Shown: in pieces, positions 45,750-54,753 of the stretch
Numbering within the stretch: position 1 is the stretch's first letter
Layout: each line of letters starts with the position of its first letter
Assembly: GCF_003063625.1 (NCBI RefSeq)
Contig: NZ_CP026605.1
Span: 62,001-126,000 of the forward strand
Length of the DNA: 64,000 bases
Direction of reading: 5' to 3'
Source: Saccharobesus litoralis
GTDB lineage: Bacteria; Pseudomonadota; Gammaproteobacteria; Enterobacterales; Alteromonadaceae
The notes under the pieces: generated by a model
Databases searched by the model: none
Told to the model about the DNA's origin: nothing
What the model saw: the letters and a program-made list of their open reading frames with translations, nothing else
Program-made: the position numbers and the translations under genes

Positions 45750-46175
45750 TTATTTGAACTTCTCATGACATGATTTGCAGGTATTAGATAAATTAATGCC
45801 TAATTGCGTGGCTAATTTATAGTTACCTGAGGTTATTTCATCATTTAACTTGATTGTCAGCGCTGTGCTTTTCTTAGCGAGTTGCAAGCCTTCAGGGTGA
45901 TCGCCTAACTCAATAAAATGTTCTTCAAGCAAGATAAATAACTCGTTTAATAAACGCGCATCATCCAACGCGCCATCGCGATTTTTTAACGCAATATTCG
46001 ACGTTAAACTATCATTTGTTTCTTCCATAAAATTCATTAAATCGATATCGATAGCTAAATCAGCAGGTGGGCTTTTCGCATTCAAGCTAAAAACTAATCC
46101 GCAGCATAAACCAAACAAAATAAGCGGCAAGCGGCGTATTTTTGGCAAACCACAAAGTTGTGTTTTTATATTCAT
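45750..46175 (-). CDS. Cytochrome c' (periplasmic), copy nearer to DUF1501
   Basis: 141 residues, with a signal peptide (cleavage near NAKSPPA) and C-terminal CKSCHEKFK. The four-helix cytochrome c' pattern is as in its neighbour at 44896. It follows the DUF1501 gene by 21 bp, so the two are co-transcribed. It probably takes or gives electrons for the upstream heme-bearing DUF1549 protein. Confidence 0.85.
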   Translation of the reverse strand: MNIKTQLCGLPKIRRLPLILFGLCCGLVFSLNAKSPPADLAIDIDLMNFMEETNDSLTSNIALKNRDGALDDARLLNELFILLEEHFIELGDHPEGLQLAKKSTALTIKLNDEITSGNYKLATQLGINLSNTCKSCHEKFK

Positions 46176-46196
46176 TTTTCAATCCTGTTGTATCGA

Positions 46197-47645
46197 CTAG
46201 GCTAAAATATCAGTCACTATTTTGCCAAAGTTAACCGTAGGGCGTTCAGCTCGACCATTGTGCACATAGGTTGTTCGTAAATGATCTAACCCGAGTAAAT
46301 GCAAAACAGTGGCATGCACGTCATAGGTATCAACAGCAAAGCTTGGGTCGGCCACTTTTAGCCCTAACTCATCTGTTTCACCATAGCTAAAGCCTTTTTT
46401 AAGGCCACCACCGGCCATCCATTGTGTATAGCCCCATGGGTTGTGATCTCGCCCGTTACCAGACTCACCCCAAGGTGTACGGCCAAACTCAGATGCCCAA
46501 ACCACTAAAGTGGTATCGAGTAACCCTCTTGCTTTTAAATCTGTTAACAGACCTGCAATGGGTTTATCGACCATCTTAGCCATAATGCCGTGATTGCGTG
46601 GTAAATTGGCATGAGCATCCCAATCAACGACCTTGGTTTCACCTTCTGGGCTACCACTAACAATATGGATAAATTTAACGCCGCGCTCGACTAAACGTCG
46701 GGCTCTTAACAACAAGTTGCCATACCCCTTACTGGTTGGGTCATTTAACCCATACATCTCTTTCGTCGCTTCAGACTCTTTACTTAAATCGACAGCTTCT
46801 GGCGCCGCATATTGCATTCGCTCTGCGAGTTCATAAGAGCGGATCCTCGCCTGCAGTTCGCTGTCAGAATGCCTTTGAGCTAAACCCTTAATATCGAGAT
46901 CTCTCAACAAGGCAAGTGAATTTTTTTGCTGAGTTGCCGAAACTAAATCAGGCCTATCTAAGAACAGAATGGGTGACGAGCCCGATAAAAAGGTCGTTCC
47001 TTGATACGCTGCCGGTAAAAAACCTGAACTCCAATTAACAGGGCCACCTCGTGGCTGACTACGATTGTACATAACAATATACGAAGGTAAGTCAGGGTTA
47101 CCCGAACCCAAAGCATAAGACACCCAAGCACCTAACGACGGTCTGCCAGGTGTTAGCTCCCCTGTATTCAATTTAATAATGGAAATATTGTGCGTTGCGC
47201 CTATGGTTTTACTCGACTTAATGAAAGTCATATCATCTGCGTGCTGCGCCAAGTTAGGCAGTAAATCAGAAAACCAAGCTCCGCTTTCACCGTATTGCTT
47301 CCACGTACGATTTTTATCAACCCACAAAGTGCCTAAGCCACCTTTTGTCGCCACTGTTAACCCTTCAAGAAATGACGGCGGGATAGTTTGCCCTGCCATT
47401 TTTTCTAACATAGGTTTGCGGTCAAACAAATCCATCGAACTAGGCGCACCATTTTGATGTAACCAAATAACGGATTTAACTTTACCTGGATAGTGTGGTT
47501 TTTTTGGTGCTAGAGGATCGGCCAACTCAGATGCATAAGCAGCTGACATGCCCGGTAAACCACCCCCAGTCAATAAACTGGATGTAGCCGCAGCCCCTAA
47601 CCCTAGGCTACTGTTTTTAATAAAACTTCGGCGATTTTTATTCAT
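46197..47645 (-). CDS. DUF1501 family protein with Tat signal
   Basis: 482 residues. The twin-arginine signal NRRSFIKNSSLGLGAAA indicates export in folded form. The body has the alkaline phosphatase/sulfatase-like fold pattern of DUF1501: WLHQNGAPSSMDLFDRKPML, then VWASEFGRTPWGESGNGRDHNPWGYTQWMAGGG, then DVHATVLHLLGLDH. The family is abundant in Planctomycetes and nearly always follows a DUF1549/DUF1553 gene, as here. Its biochemical activity is not established; metal-dependent hydrolysis or a redox-partner role has to be tested. Confidence 0.9.
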   Translation of the reverse strand: MNKNRRSFIKNSSLGLGAAATSSLLTGGGLPGMSAAYASELADPLAPKKPHYPGKVKSVIWLHQNGAPSSMDLFDRKPMLEKMAGQTIPPSFLEGLTVATKGGLGTLWVDKNRTWKQYGESGAWFSDLLPNLAQHADDMTFIKSSKTIGATHNISIIKLNTGELTPGRPSLGAWVSYALGSGNPDLPSYIVMYNRSQPRGGPVNWSSGFLPAAYQGTTFLSGSSPILFLDRPDLVSATQQKNSLALLRDLDIKGLAQRHSDSELQARIRSYELAERMQYAAPEAVDLSKESEATKEMYGLNDPTSKGYGNLLLRARRLVERGVKFIHIVSGSPEGETKVVDWDAHANLPRNHGIMAKMVDKPIAGLLTDLKARGLLDTTLVVWASEFGRTPWGESGNGRDHNPWGYTQWMAGGGLKKGFSYGETDELGLKVADPSFAVDTYDVHATVLHLLGLDHLRTTYVHNGRAERPTVNFGKIVTDILA

Positions 47646-47768
47646 AAATCATCTCTATTATTGTCAATTTTGTATGGCGAATATTGTTAAGGTTCGCCCG
47701 TTGTTAAACAGTTCATGGCCTTATTTATCACAAGATCTAGGCCAAAAGATCTAGGCTAATGTGCTTGG

Positions 47769-50108
47769 CTAAAACCGATAAACAAACTCATTTGAATTAG
47801 ACATGGCATGCACTAAATCGACAAAAGCCGATGCTTTTATTGGATTAAGTTTAGTCACGGCGGCGACACCAGTAGGGACAGCAATAGCAAATTGATCAGA
47901 CCAGCTTTTTTCCATAACGATCGATTCTTGCTTGGCTAAAAACTGATTGAGTTGGTTTAATTCAGCTCGCGAAGGCTGTCGTGCAAAAAGAATTTCGTAC
48001 AAACGATTAAGCTTATCGTTCCCTTTAAATCCCACATCATTGATGATGCGGCCCGCTAACGATTGTGACCAGCTAAATACTTCCTCACTGTTTAATACCG
48101 CTAAGGCTTGCAGAGGGGTTGTACTTACGTCTCTCTTTAAATGTGGGTTATTGGCTTCTGCTGCATCAAATACAGAAGTAAAGGCATAAGGTAAACCTCG
48201 GCGCACAAAGGTATAAATACTGCGGCGTTTACTATCTGATTCCGGCGCGTTAGCTTCCCAAAATTTATTCCCTTTAACCATATGTTCAGGCATTTTGGGG
48301 AAAACAGCAGGGCCGCCATAGGTTTCATCAAGCAACCCTGACACATATAACAAAGAATCACGGATCTGTTCAGCATCTAAGCGCTTTCGTGGATAAACCG
48401 CAAGCAATTCATTTTTCGGATCAAGACGACTTAATTCAGGTCTTTCTACCGATGATTGTCGGTAAGTACGCGACAACATAATCTGACGTGTCAATGACTT
48501 AACACTCCAGCCATTTTCCATAAAATGATAAGCAAGATAGTCCAGTAATTTAGGATGAGTCGGTGGTGAACCCGCTCTACCAAAATCGCCAACATTTGCT
48601 GCAATACCTCGTTCAAAGTAATGCGACCAAATCCGATTAACAAACACCCGAGCAGTAAGCGGATTGTCTGAGCTTGCTATCCACTGAGCTAATGCTGTGC
48701 GCCGTCCAGTAGAACTTGCAGTAGGTTGAATATCTAATTGGGCATTTTTGTCCCAAAGTGCTGGGATCGCAGGGTCCACCGCATCTGTTGGGCGCTCATG
48801 TATGCCACTGTATCGAATGTAAGTTTTGCCAGGTTCCGCGCCCACATCAGATATTGCGGTGTAATATTTTGAACCTCTTTTCGGCTTAAGATGCTTAAAC
48901 TCATCCACTTTGGCTTGCAGCTTTTGATACTCTTTCCATAACCCCGCATAAATTGGCTTGTAAGCCGCATGTTCCTCTGTTTGAGTCGCGCGTAAATAAC
49001 GCATAATTTGCGCATCAACTTCAACAAAGTCAGCTCTTTGATTAACCCAACGATCAAGTGGTGTCCATTGCTCTTGCGGCTTATAGATTGATGCTCTGGC
49101 ATTTGGGAAATAACGCCCTCGACGCCAGGCAAAGCCTTCCTCGCGAATTTGATCCAATATTGCCGTTTGTTGTTTGCGAATAGCAAGTGTAGCGTCATCA
49201 TAGATAGCTTGTTGTTTTTGGTACTCAATGTCCCATTGAGTTTCTGTACCAGGACGGACTAGCAACTCTTCATGCGCCGCTGAATTAACAAAAAAAGATT
49301 GCAACTGAAAGTATTCTTTTTGACTAATATCGTCAAATTTGTGGTCATGGCATCTTGCACAGCCAACACGCGATGCAAGTAAGGTTTCCCCTACCATGTT
49401 TGTCATATCGGTTTCTAGTACATACTTTCGCATCAAAAAATCACGAAATGTACCACTATCAGGCGCACTTGCGAGAAATCCTGTCGCAATCATAGCTTGT
49501 TGGTTTTCAGGCCACAGCTCGTCACCAGCTAATTGCTCAAGAATAAATTGGTCAAAGGGTTTATCCTGATTAAAAGCATCGACTACGTAATCGCGATAGC
49601 GCCACATATTGGCTCGAGTATCATCACTTTCATAACCAGCACTATCTGCGTAACGCGCCAAATCTAACCAGCGTTTTGCTTGCCTAACACCAAAACGCGG
49701 TGATGATAAAAGTCTATCCACCAGGTTTTCGTAGGCTTGAGCCGATGTGTCATTTTGAAAGGCTGTAACCTCTTCGGGTGTTGGTACCATTCCCCAGGAA
49801 TCAAGTGTTGCCCGTCTAATAAACTGATATTTTTCGGCGTCAGTTGAAGGCGCAATCTGCTTATCTTCTAATTTTTTTAATATAAAATAATCAATGTCTG
49901 AAATAGCCCACGCTTGATCTTTGACATTAGGCGGGCTGAAATTTTTAACTTTTTTATAAGCCCACCCCCGATTTTTTTTAGCCTTGTATTTTGCCAAAGC
50001 TGACTTTGCTTTTGCATTTTTAGTCTGCTCTTGCGCACTCGTTACAAATGCGGGTAAACAAAAAATAAAGCCTAATGTTAGCGAAATAACCAAACGCCAA
50101 ATTTGCAT
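47769..50108 (-). CDS. DUF1549/DUF1553 (PSCyt2/PSD1) protein with a heme c site
   Basis: 779 residues with a signal peptide (cleavage near VTSAQEQ). The PSCyt2/DUF1549 part (about 60-290) starts AISDIDYFILKKLEDKQIAPS and contains RVGCARCHDHKFDDISQKEY, a c-type heme-binding CARCH. The DUF1553 part (about 480-740) contains RTALAQWIASSDNPLTARVFVNRIW and FGRAGSPPTHPKLLDYLAYHF. The usual N-terminal PSCyt1 cytochrome domain is absent. It is the first gene of a five-gene run with DUF1501 and the cytochromes. A regulon palindrome lies 258 bp upstream. Confidence 0.9.
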   Translation of the reverse strand: MQIWRLVISLTLGFIFCLPAFVTSAQEQTKNAKAKSALAKYKAKKNRGWAYKKVKNFSPPNVKDQAWAISDIDYFILKKLEDKQIAPSTDAEKYQFIRRATLDSWGMVPTPEEVTAFQNDTSAQAYENLVDRLLSSPRFGVRQAKRWLDLARYADSAGYESDDTRANMWRYRDYVVDAFNQDKPFDQFILEQLAGDELWPENQQAMIATGFLASAPDSGTFRDFLMRKYVLETDMTNMVGETLLASRVGCARCHDHKFDDISQKEYFQLQSFFVNSAAHEELLVRPGTETQWDIEYQKQQAIYDDATLAIRKQQTAILDQIREEGFAWRRGRYFPNARASIYKPQEQWTPLDRWVNQRADFVEVDAQIMRYLRATQTEEHAAYKPIYAGLWKEYQKLQAKVDEFKHLKPKRGSKYYTAISDVGAEPGKTYIRYSGIHERPTDAVDPAIPALWDKNAQLDIQPTASSTGRRTALAQWIASSDNPLTARVFVNRIWSHYFERGIAANVGDFGRAGSPPTHPKLLDYLAYHFMENGWSVKSLTRQIMLSRTYRQSSVERPELSRLDPKNELLAVYPRKRLDAEQIRDSLLYVSGLLDETYGGPAVFPKMPEHMVKGNKFWEANAPESDSKRRSIYTFVRRGLPYAFTSVFDAAEANNPHLKRDVSTTPLQALAVLNSEEVFSWSQSLAGRIINDVGFKGNDKLNRLYEILFARQPSRAELNQLNQFLAKQESIVMEKSWSDQFAIAVPTGVAAVTKLNPIKASAFVDLVHAMSNSNEFVYRF

Positions 50109-50365
50109 TTATTTAGTCCTTATTAAATTTAACTTCATTGAAAACTGCCTTTGTCAGCGCATTATTTACAGGCGCCTAGCCTGCACCAACAAAACAATTA
50201 ACAACAAATGTTTAACGATAAAATTTTGCTCATATGAAAGTTTATACGAAAGAGATAAGTCCGAAATTTCCGACTTATCTTGTCATTTACCAGTAATCTG
50301 ACCGAGAAGACAATTAATCATCCACGCCAAACTATCCACCAAAACCCCACTGACACCCAACACAA

Positions 50366-50381
50366 ATGCCACCGGTAGCAA
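50366..50381. promoter_or_regulatory. Pectin-regulon palindrome, site 6
   Basis: ATGCCACCGGTAGCAA in the 660-bp divergent region between the DUF1549/DUF1553 gene (minus) and the GH105-like gene (plus). It lies on the redox-operon side. The rest of this gap is AT-rich with no other gene or repeat recognised. Confidence 0.72.
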
Positions 50382-50665
50382 ATAAACTACAATCAAACCC
50401 CTTATTTATTTAAATGTTATATCTAAAGAATTTAAAAAACAACAAAGAAATTAAATTAAGTCTATTTAAAACAACCATGAAAATAAAATAACTATTAAAT
50501 ATCAATAATTTAAACAAAGTAAAAACAATGAACAGCATTCATATAAATGACCAATATCGGCTGTTGGCGAATAAGATAATTTTCGCTAAACCCAATAAAT
50601 CTGAGTTATCTGACTCTGCGTTTTACGCTTTGATTATTTCATTTTTATGATCAGGGGATTATTAA

Positions 50666-50681
50666 TTGCTACCGGTAGCAT
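50666..50681. promoter_or_regulatory. Pectin-regulon palindrome, site 7
   Basis: TTGCTACCGGTAGCAT, 89 bp before the start of the GH105-like gene. Confidence 0.78.
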
Positions 50682-50769
50682 TTATATGTAGAGTATAAAA
50701 TAAATATTTAGTGCCGCTTAATGTGCAAGATTAACTGAATGGATTTCACTTAATTTTTCAAGGTTAAAA

Positions 50770-51996
50770 ATGATTAAAACAAAACTAAAATTTAAACTTC
50801 AATTTAAACAGCTCGGTTATCAATCTTCTTTATTTTTTGTAATACTGTTTTTCTGTTGCAGTGCTTATAGCCAACATAATAATAAGTTTAGCTATACATT
50901 TAGTGAAGCTCTCATACAGCATTATCAACCCAATATTAGCTCGCTCACTAACAAAAACTGGAGCAATAACAACAGCGTAATATTGCAAGCGCTAGCACGT
51001 GTTCACTTGCAAAATAATAATCAAAAATACATTAACTATATTCAGCGCTATATCGACAGCCAGTTAGACGCGCAAGCAAATATTATTGGACTAAGTCCGT
51101 CTCTCGATAGTATTCACCCAGGTATATTGCTGCTTTTTCTTTACGAGCAAAGTGGCAATGCCAATTACTTATACGCAGCTAAACAGTTACGGAATTTTTT
51201 ATTGGGTGATGGTGAGCAAGCACCCGCAATAGGCAAAACCAGCAATGGTATCTACTGGCATAAAAATGTTGATAAATACAAAAATGTGGTGAGCTTAAGC
51301 GGTACGTTTATGGCTTATCCATTTTTACTGCGATATGGCTTGATCACAAATGATAGTGTTGCCATTAACACCGCGACTCAACAAGTACGACTGGTTAGTG
51401 AAAAAACATTTTCTCCCGTTAAAAAGTTACCTTGGCATGGCTGGAATGCAAGCAAAGACAAAGTTTGGGCTGATCCTGAAACGGGTTTAGCGTCGCAGCA
51501 CTGGAGTCGGGCAACGGGTTGGTATGCAATGGCTTTAGTCGACATACTGGAAATATTACCGCCAAGCCACCCTGATTACCCTACGCTAAAACACTACTTT
51601 ATCCAATTAGCCGCTGGACTTATGCAGTACCAAGACTCGCATACTGGCATGTGGTTTCATGTTTTAGACCAAGTAAATACCCAAGGTAACTATCCCGAAT
51701 TTGCTGGAACAGGCCTGATCGTGACCGCATTACGTAAAGGGCAGCGCATAGGCATACTTGGCAGGAAAGCAAAAATGGTGGCGGAAAAAGGTTGGTTAGC
51801 CATGCAAAGTTATATAACAAAAAGTAAAGATGGATTATTTAAAGTAACCTCAGTCGCGCCGGGAATGGGAATACAAAAAGACTTTAGCGCATACATTGCT
51901 ATTCGGCCTACTGAAATACCGGTACAGTCAGGCAAACAACACTTTCATGGTTACATGTCACTCTTGTTGGCGGCAGCTGAAATGGAAATGTACTAA
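50770..51996 (+). CDS. GH105-like (unsaturated rhamnogalacturonyl hydrolase family) protein with an altered catalytic site
   Basis: 408 residues with a signal peptide ending near CCSAYSQ. The alpha/alpha-barrel family pattern is visible: LDSIHPGILLLFLYEQSG, WHGWNASK, WSRATGWYAMALVDILEILP and GNYPEFAGTGLIVTAL. The motif MWLDGLYMG of the paralogue at 53317, which carries one of the two catalytic aspartates, is replaced here by YKNVVSLSGTFMAYPF with no Asp. The other Asp (LDSIHPG) is kept. Either the enzyme uses a different residue or it is inactive on the usual delta-4,5-uronyl substrates. Two-gene pathway context: Ldh2-type reductase and the second GH105 gene follow. Confidence 0.82.
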   Translation: MIKTKLKFKLQFKQLGYQSSLFFVILFFCCSAYSQHNNKFSYTFSEALIQHYQPNISSLTNKNWSNNNSVILQALARVHLQNNNQKYINYIQRYIDSQLDAQANIIGLSPSLDSIHPGILLLFLYEQSGNANYLYAAKQLRNFLLGDGEQAPAIGKTSNGIYWHKNVDKYKNVVSLSGTFMAYPFLLRYGLITNDSVAINTATQQVRLVSEKTFSPVKKLPWHGWNASKDKVWADPETGLASQHWSRATGWYAMALVDILEILPPSHPDYPTLKHYFIQLAAGLMQYQDSHTGMWFHVLDQVNTQGNYPEFAGTGLIVTALRKGQRIGILGRKAKMVAEKGWLAMQSYITKSKDGLFKVTSVAPGMGIQKDFSAYIAIRPTEIPVQSGKQHFHGYMSLLLAAAEMEMY

Positions 51997-52020
51997 AAAT
52001 ATTAATACACAAACACCATA

Positions 52021-52036
52021 TTGCCACCGGTAGCAT
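52021..52036. promoter_or_regulatory. Pectin-regulon palindrome, site 8
   Basis: TTGCCACCGGTAGCAT, 25 bp after the GH105-like stop and 143 bp before the Ldh2-type reductase start. Confidence 0.75.
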
Positions 52037-52178
52037 TTGTGTGTATATTGATAGAAATGTTAAGCAGGGGTTAATAGAATGATTCGAAAACACCCTGGAA
52101 ATGGACAAAATACCTAGAGATAAATGGTTAATAAACTCAACCACTAGGTAGGATATAAGTAGACATTGAGACCTTAGA

Positions 52179-53258
52179 ATGCCTGATGTAGCCACAACAG
52201 ATAATCGATATTTTGATTACGATTTAGTCTTCTCTAAAGTGACTATTGCCTTACAAAATTGGGGAGCTGGCTTAGCTGATGCAGAGCAAGAAACTGAGTT
52301 AATGCTCGAAGCCGATTTACAAGAAGTGCCATCGCACGGAATAAAAATGCTGAGCTTAATTGCGCAAGGTATTCATTCTGGAGTCATCAATCCCAAAGCT
52401 AAACCTGAACTCAAACATAACCAAGCAGCCTGTTCAGTCATTGATTGTCACAATGGCTTAGGCCGTGCGTCATCTTTGTACGCGATGAATATTGCGATAA
52501 AAAACGCCAAAAAATTCGGTATCGGATTATGTGTCGCACAAAATACAACGCACTGGGGCAGAGCTCATGCTTATGCAGCAAGAGCCGCGAAACAAGGCTG
52601 CATGGCAATTTGTGCAACAAATGCCCTACCCTCAATGACGCTTGGTAATTCTCATTCAGCAATAATTGGCAACAATCCAATAGGCTTTGCCGCCCCCGCT
52701 CAACATAACGAATGCCCTATCACTTTAGATATGGCCATGTCTCAATCATCGGTTGGCAAAGTAGCCACAGCGAAACGAGAGGGACAAAAAGTACCTGATA
52801 ATTGGGGGGTCGACGAACAAGGTAACCCCACGACCGATCCCGAAAAAATTCTGAATGGCGCAGTACTTCCCATGGCGGGCTATAAAGGTGAAAGCTTGGC
52901 AGTGATGCTCGAGTATTTAACCGCGATACTGGCCAATGGCAAAACAGGCGTTGAGCTTAATCCAACAGGACAAAAAGGGGTTGATGCCAACTCTAGCAAA
53001 ACATTTATTGCTATCCATGTGCCGGCTATTACACCACTGAATAACTTTACGTTGGCCGGTCATCATTTTAATCAACAATTAAATGCCCAAGCGCCGTCAT
53101 TCCGTTTGCCAGGCTCCAGAGGCTGGCAAGCACAGCAACGCAATAAACACAAAATACCCATTCATAGCGACACGGTTTTGGCGCTGCAAAAGCTAGGAAT
53201 AAGCCTAACAAGTGAATGTGTAACCAATGAAGGTATGCAGGCCGTTGCGCATACCTAG
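52179..53258 (+). CDS. Ldh2/malate dehydrogenase-type (YiaK-like) NAD(P)H oxidoreductase
   Basis: 359 residues, cytosolic. Family landmarks: SHGIKMLSLIAQGI near residue 50, TTHWGRAHAYAARAAKQG near 125 with the catalytic His, IIGNNPIGFAAPA and TLDMAMSQSSVGKV, and LPMAGYKGESLAVMLEYL. Members reduce 2-keto acids such as 2,3-diketo-L-gulonate, malate or ureidoglycolate. Between two GH105-type genes and under a regulon palindrome, it most likely acts on a keto-deoxyuronate from lyase products, perhaps in place of the usual KduD step. That is inference. Confidence 0.88.
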   Translation: MPDVATTDNRYFDYDLVFSKVTIALQNWGAGLADAEQETELMLEADLQEVPSHGIKMLSLIAQGIHSGVINPKAKPELKHNQAACSVIDCHNGLGRASSLYAMNIAIKNAKKFGIGLCVAQNTTHWGRAHAYAARAAKQGCMAICATNALPSMTLGNSHSAIIGNNPIGFAAPAQHNECPITLDMAMSQSSVGKVATAKREGQKVPDNWGVDEQGNPTTDPEKILNGAVLPMAGYKGESLAVMLEYLTAILANGKTGVELNPTGQKGVDANSSKTFIAIHVPAITPLNNFTLAGHHFNQQLNAQAPSFRLPGSRGWQAQQRNKHKIPIHSDTVLALQKLGISLTSECVTNEGMQAVAHT

Positions 53259-53316
53259 TTAACAAACAACCTTATTATTTAGAATATAAACCTCATCAAC
53301 AATAAAGGTGATATTG

Positions 53317-54558
53317 ATGAAAATAAAACCAATTGTAAAAGTCGTGCAGCGTACCCTTGTTGCTGCCAGTTTATGCCTACCTCTAGTAGCGATAGAAAGC
53401 CACGCGTTAGACAATAATGAGCCGCGAGTCACACAAATACCCACAGATAAAACTTGGGGCGAGCGCATGGCGCTTACCGTTATGCAACAAAGTCCAGAAG
53501 CTTGGAAAATGATGCATTACAAACTACTTTCGTCACCGAAATGGGATTACACCTATGGGTTAGTTTTGATGTCTTTTCAACACATTTACCAAAAAACCGG
53601 CGACGAAACCTATTTAGAATACGGTAAAGAATATGTAGACACCTTAGTCGACGCTGAAGGCAATATAAAAAATGTTAAAGGCGATAAGTTCAGCTTAGAT
53701 ATGCTAAATGGTGGTAAGCTGCTATTTACCCTTTATGAAAAATACCGTGACGAACGTTACTTAAAAGCGTTAAAAAAATTACGTTCGCAAATTGAGTGGC
53801 AGCCTAGAACTAAATCAGGTGGATTCTGGCATAAGAAAATCTACCCATATCAAATGTGGTTAGATGGTCTGTATATGGGCAGTACATTTTGGGCTATATA
53901 CGCCAAACACTTTAGTGAGCCACAAGCGTCTTACGACGACATAGCCCACCAGTTTAAACTGGTGGAAGAAAAAACCTATCTACCCGAAACCGGCTTGCTA
54001 GCTCATGCTTGGGATGAAAGTGGTATTCAAAAATGGGCCGATGATTCGGGTAAATCACCACATGTTTGGTCACGTGCGTTAGGCTGGTATGCCATGGCGT
54101 TGGTTGATACCTTGGAAGTTTTTCCTGAAAACCATAAAGACAGGGCAGAACTCGTCGCAATGCTTGAGCGCCTTTGTCAAGCTCTTGTCAAATATCAGCA
54201 TGAAAGTGGTTTGTGGTATCAAGTCACGGATAAAGCCGAGCGCTTTGGCAATTATTTAGAAACATCCGGTACAGCCATGTTTAGTTATGCGATGGCGAAA
54301 GGCGTCAGATTAGGCTACTTGCCGAAGAAATATGACAAAGTCGCGCAAAAAGCCTACGACGGCATCATTAACGGCTATGTGCAAATAGATGACCTCAACC
54401 ATGAATTACATTTAACGCATACCGTTGGTGGCACGGGGCTAGGTAACTCACCGTACCGCTCAGGTTCGTTTGAGTATTATGTTCAAGAAGCAGTAAGAAC
54501 CAATGATCCTCACGGTGTGGGCGCATTCATTCTTGCTAGTGTTGAACTAGGAAGATAA
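53317..54558 (+). CDS. GH105 unsaturated rhamnogalacturonyl hydrolase
   Basis: 413 residues from the ATG at 53317, which has AAAGGTG six bases upstream; the in-frame GTG at 53308 lies inside that SD. Signal peptide (cleavage near ESHA). The alpha/alpha barrel keeps both catalytic aspartates: FSLDMLNGGKLLF near residue 130 and YPYQMWLDGLYMG near 189. WSRALGWYAMALVD and GNYLETSGTAMF complete the site. It removes the unsaturated uronic acid left at the non-reducing end by pectate or rhamnogalacturonan lyases. It follows the Ldh2-type gene by 58 bp. Confidence 0.92.
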   Translation: MKIKPIVKVVQRTLVAASLCLPLVAIESHALDNNEPRVTQIPTDKTWGERMALTVMQQSPEAWKMMHYKLLSSPKWDYTYGLVLMSFQHIYQKTGDETYLEYGKEYVDTLVDAEGNIKNVKGDKFSLDMLNGGKLLFTLYEKYRDERYLKALKKLRSQIEWQPRTKSGGFWHKKIYPYQMWLDGLYMGSTFWAIYAKHFSEPQASYDDIAHQFKLVEEKTYLPETGLLAHAWDESGIQKWADDSGKSPHVWSRALGWYAMALVDTLEVFPENHKDRAELVAMLERLCQALVKYQHESGLWYQVTDKAERFGNYLETSGTAMFSYAMAKGVRLGYLPKKYDKVAQKAYDGIINGYVQIDDLNHELHLTHTVGGTGLGNSPYRSGSFEYYVQEAVRTNDPHGVGAFILASVELGR

Positions 54559-54585
54559 CCCCTTAAACCTGAAACTACAAAAAAA

Positions 54586-54614
54586 CACCTAAGGTTTCGT
54601 ACCTTAGGTGCTTT
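54586..54614 (+). terminator. Terminator after GH105
   Basis: CACCTAAGG / CCTTAGGTG, a perfect 9-bp stem with a 7-nt loop, preceded by A8 and followed by CTTT. It lies 27 bp after the stop codon. Confidence 0.85.
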
Positions 54615-54753
54615 AAAATGCAGATTCATTGAACAAAACCGTTAATATCTAATAACTGAGCGTCTCGAAGTCAGCTAATTCAAGACAATATGCTCAGATG
54701 AGTTCAAATCCACTACAAACTGGCTTAACGCCAATAATAATAAACTGGAACTT

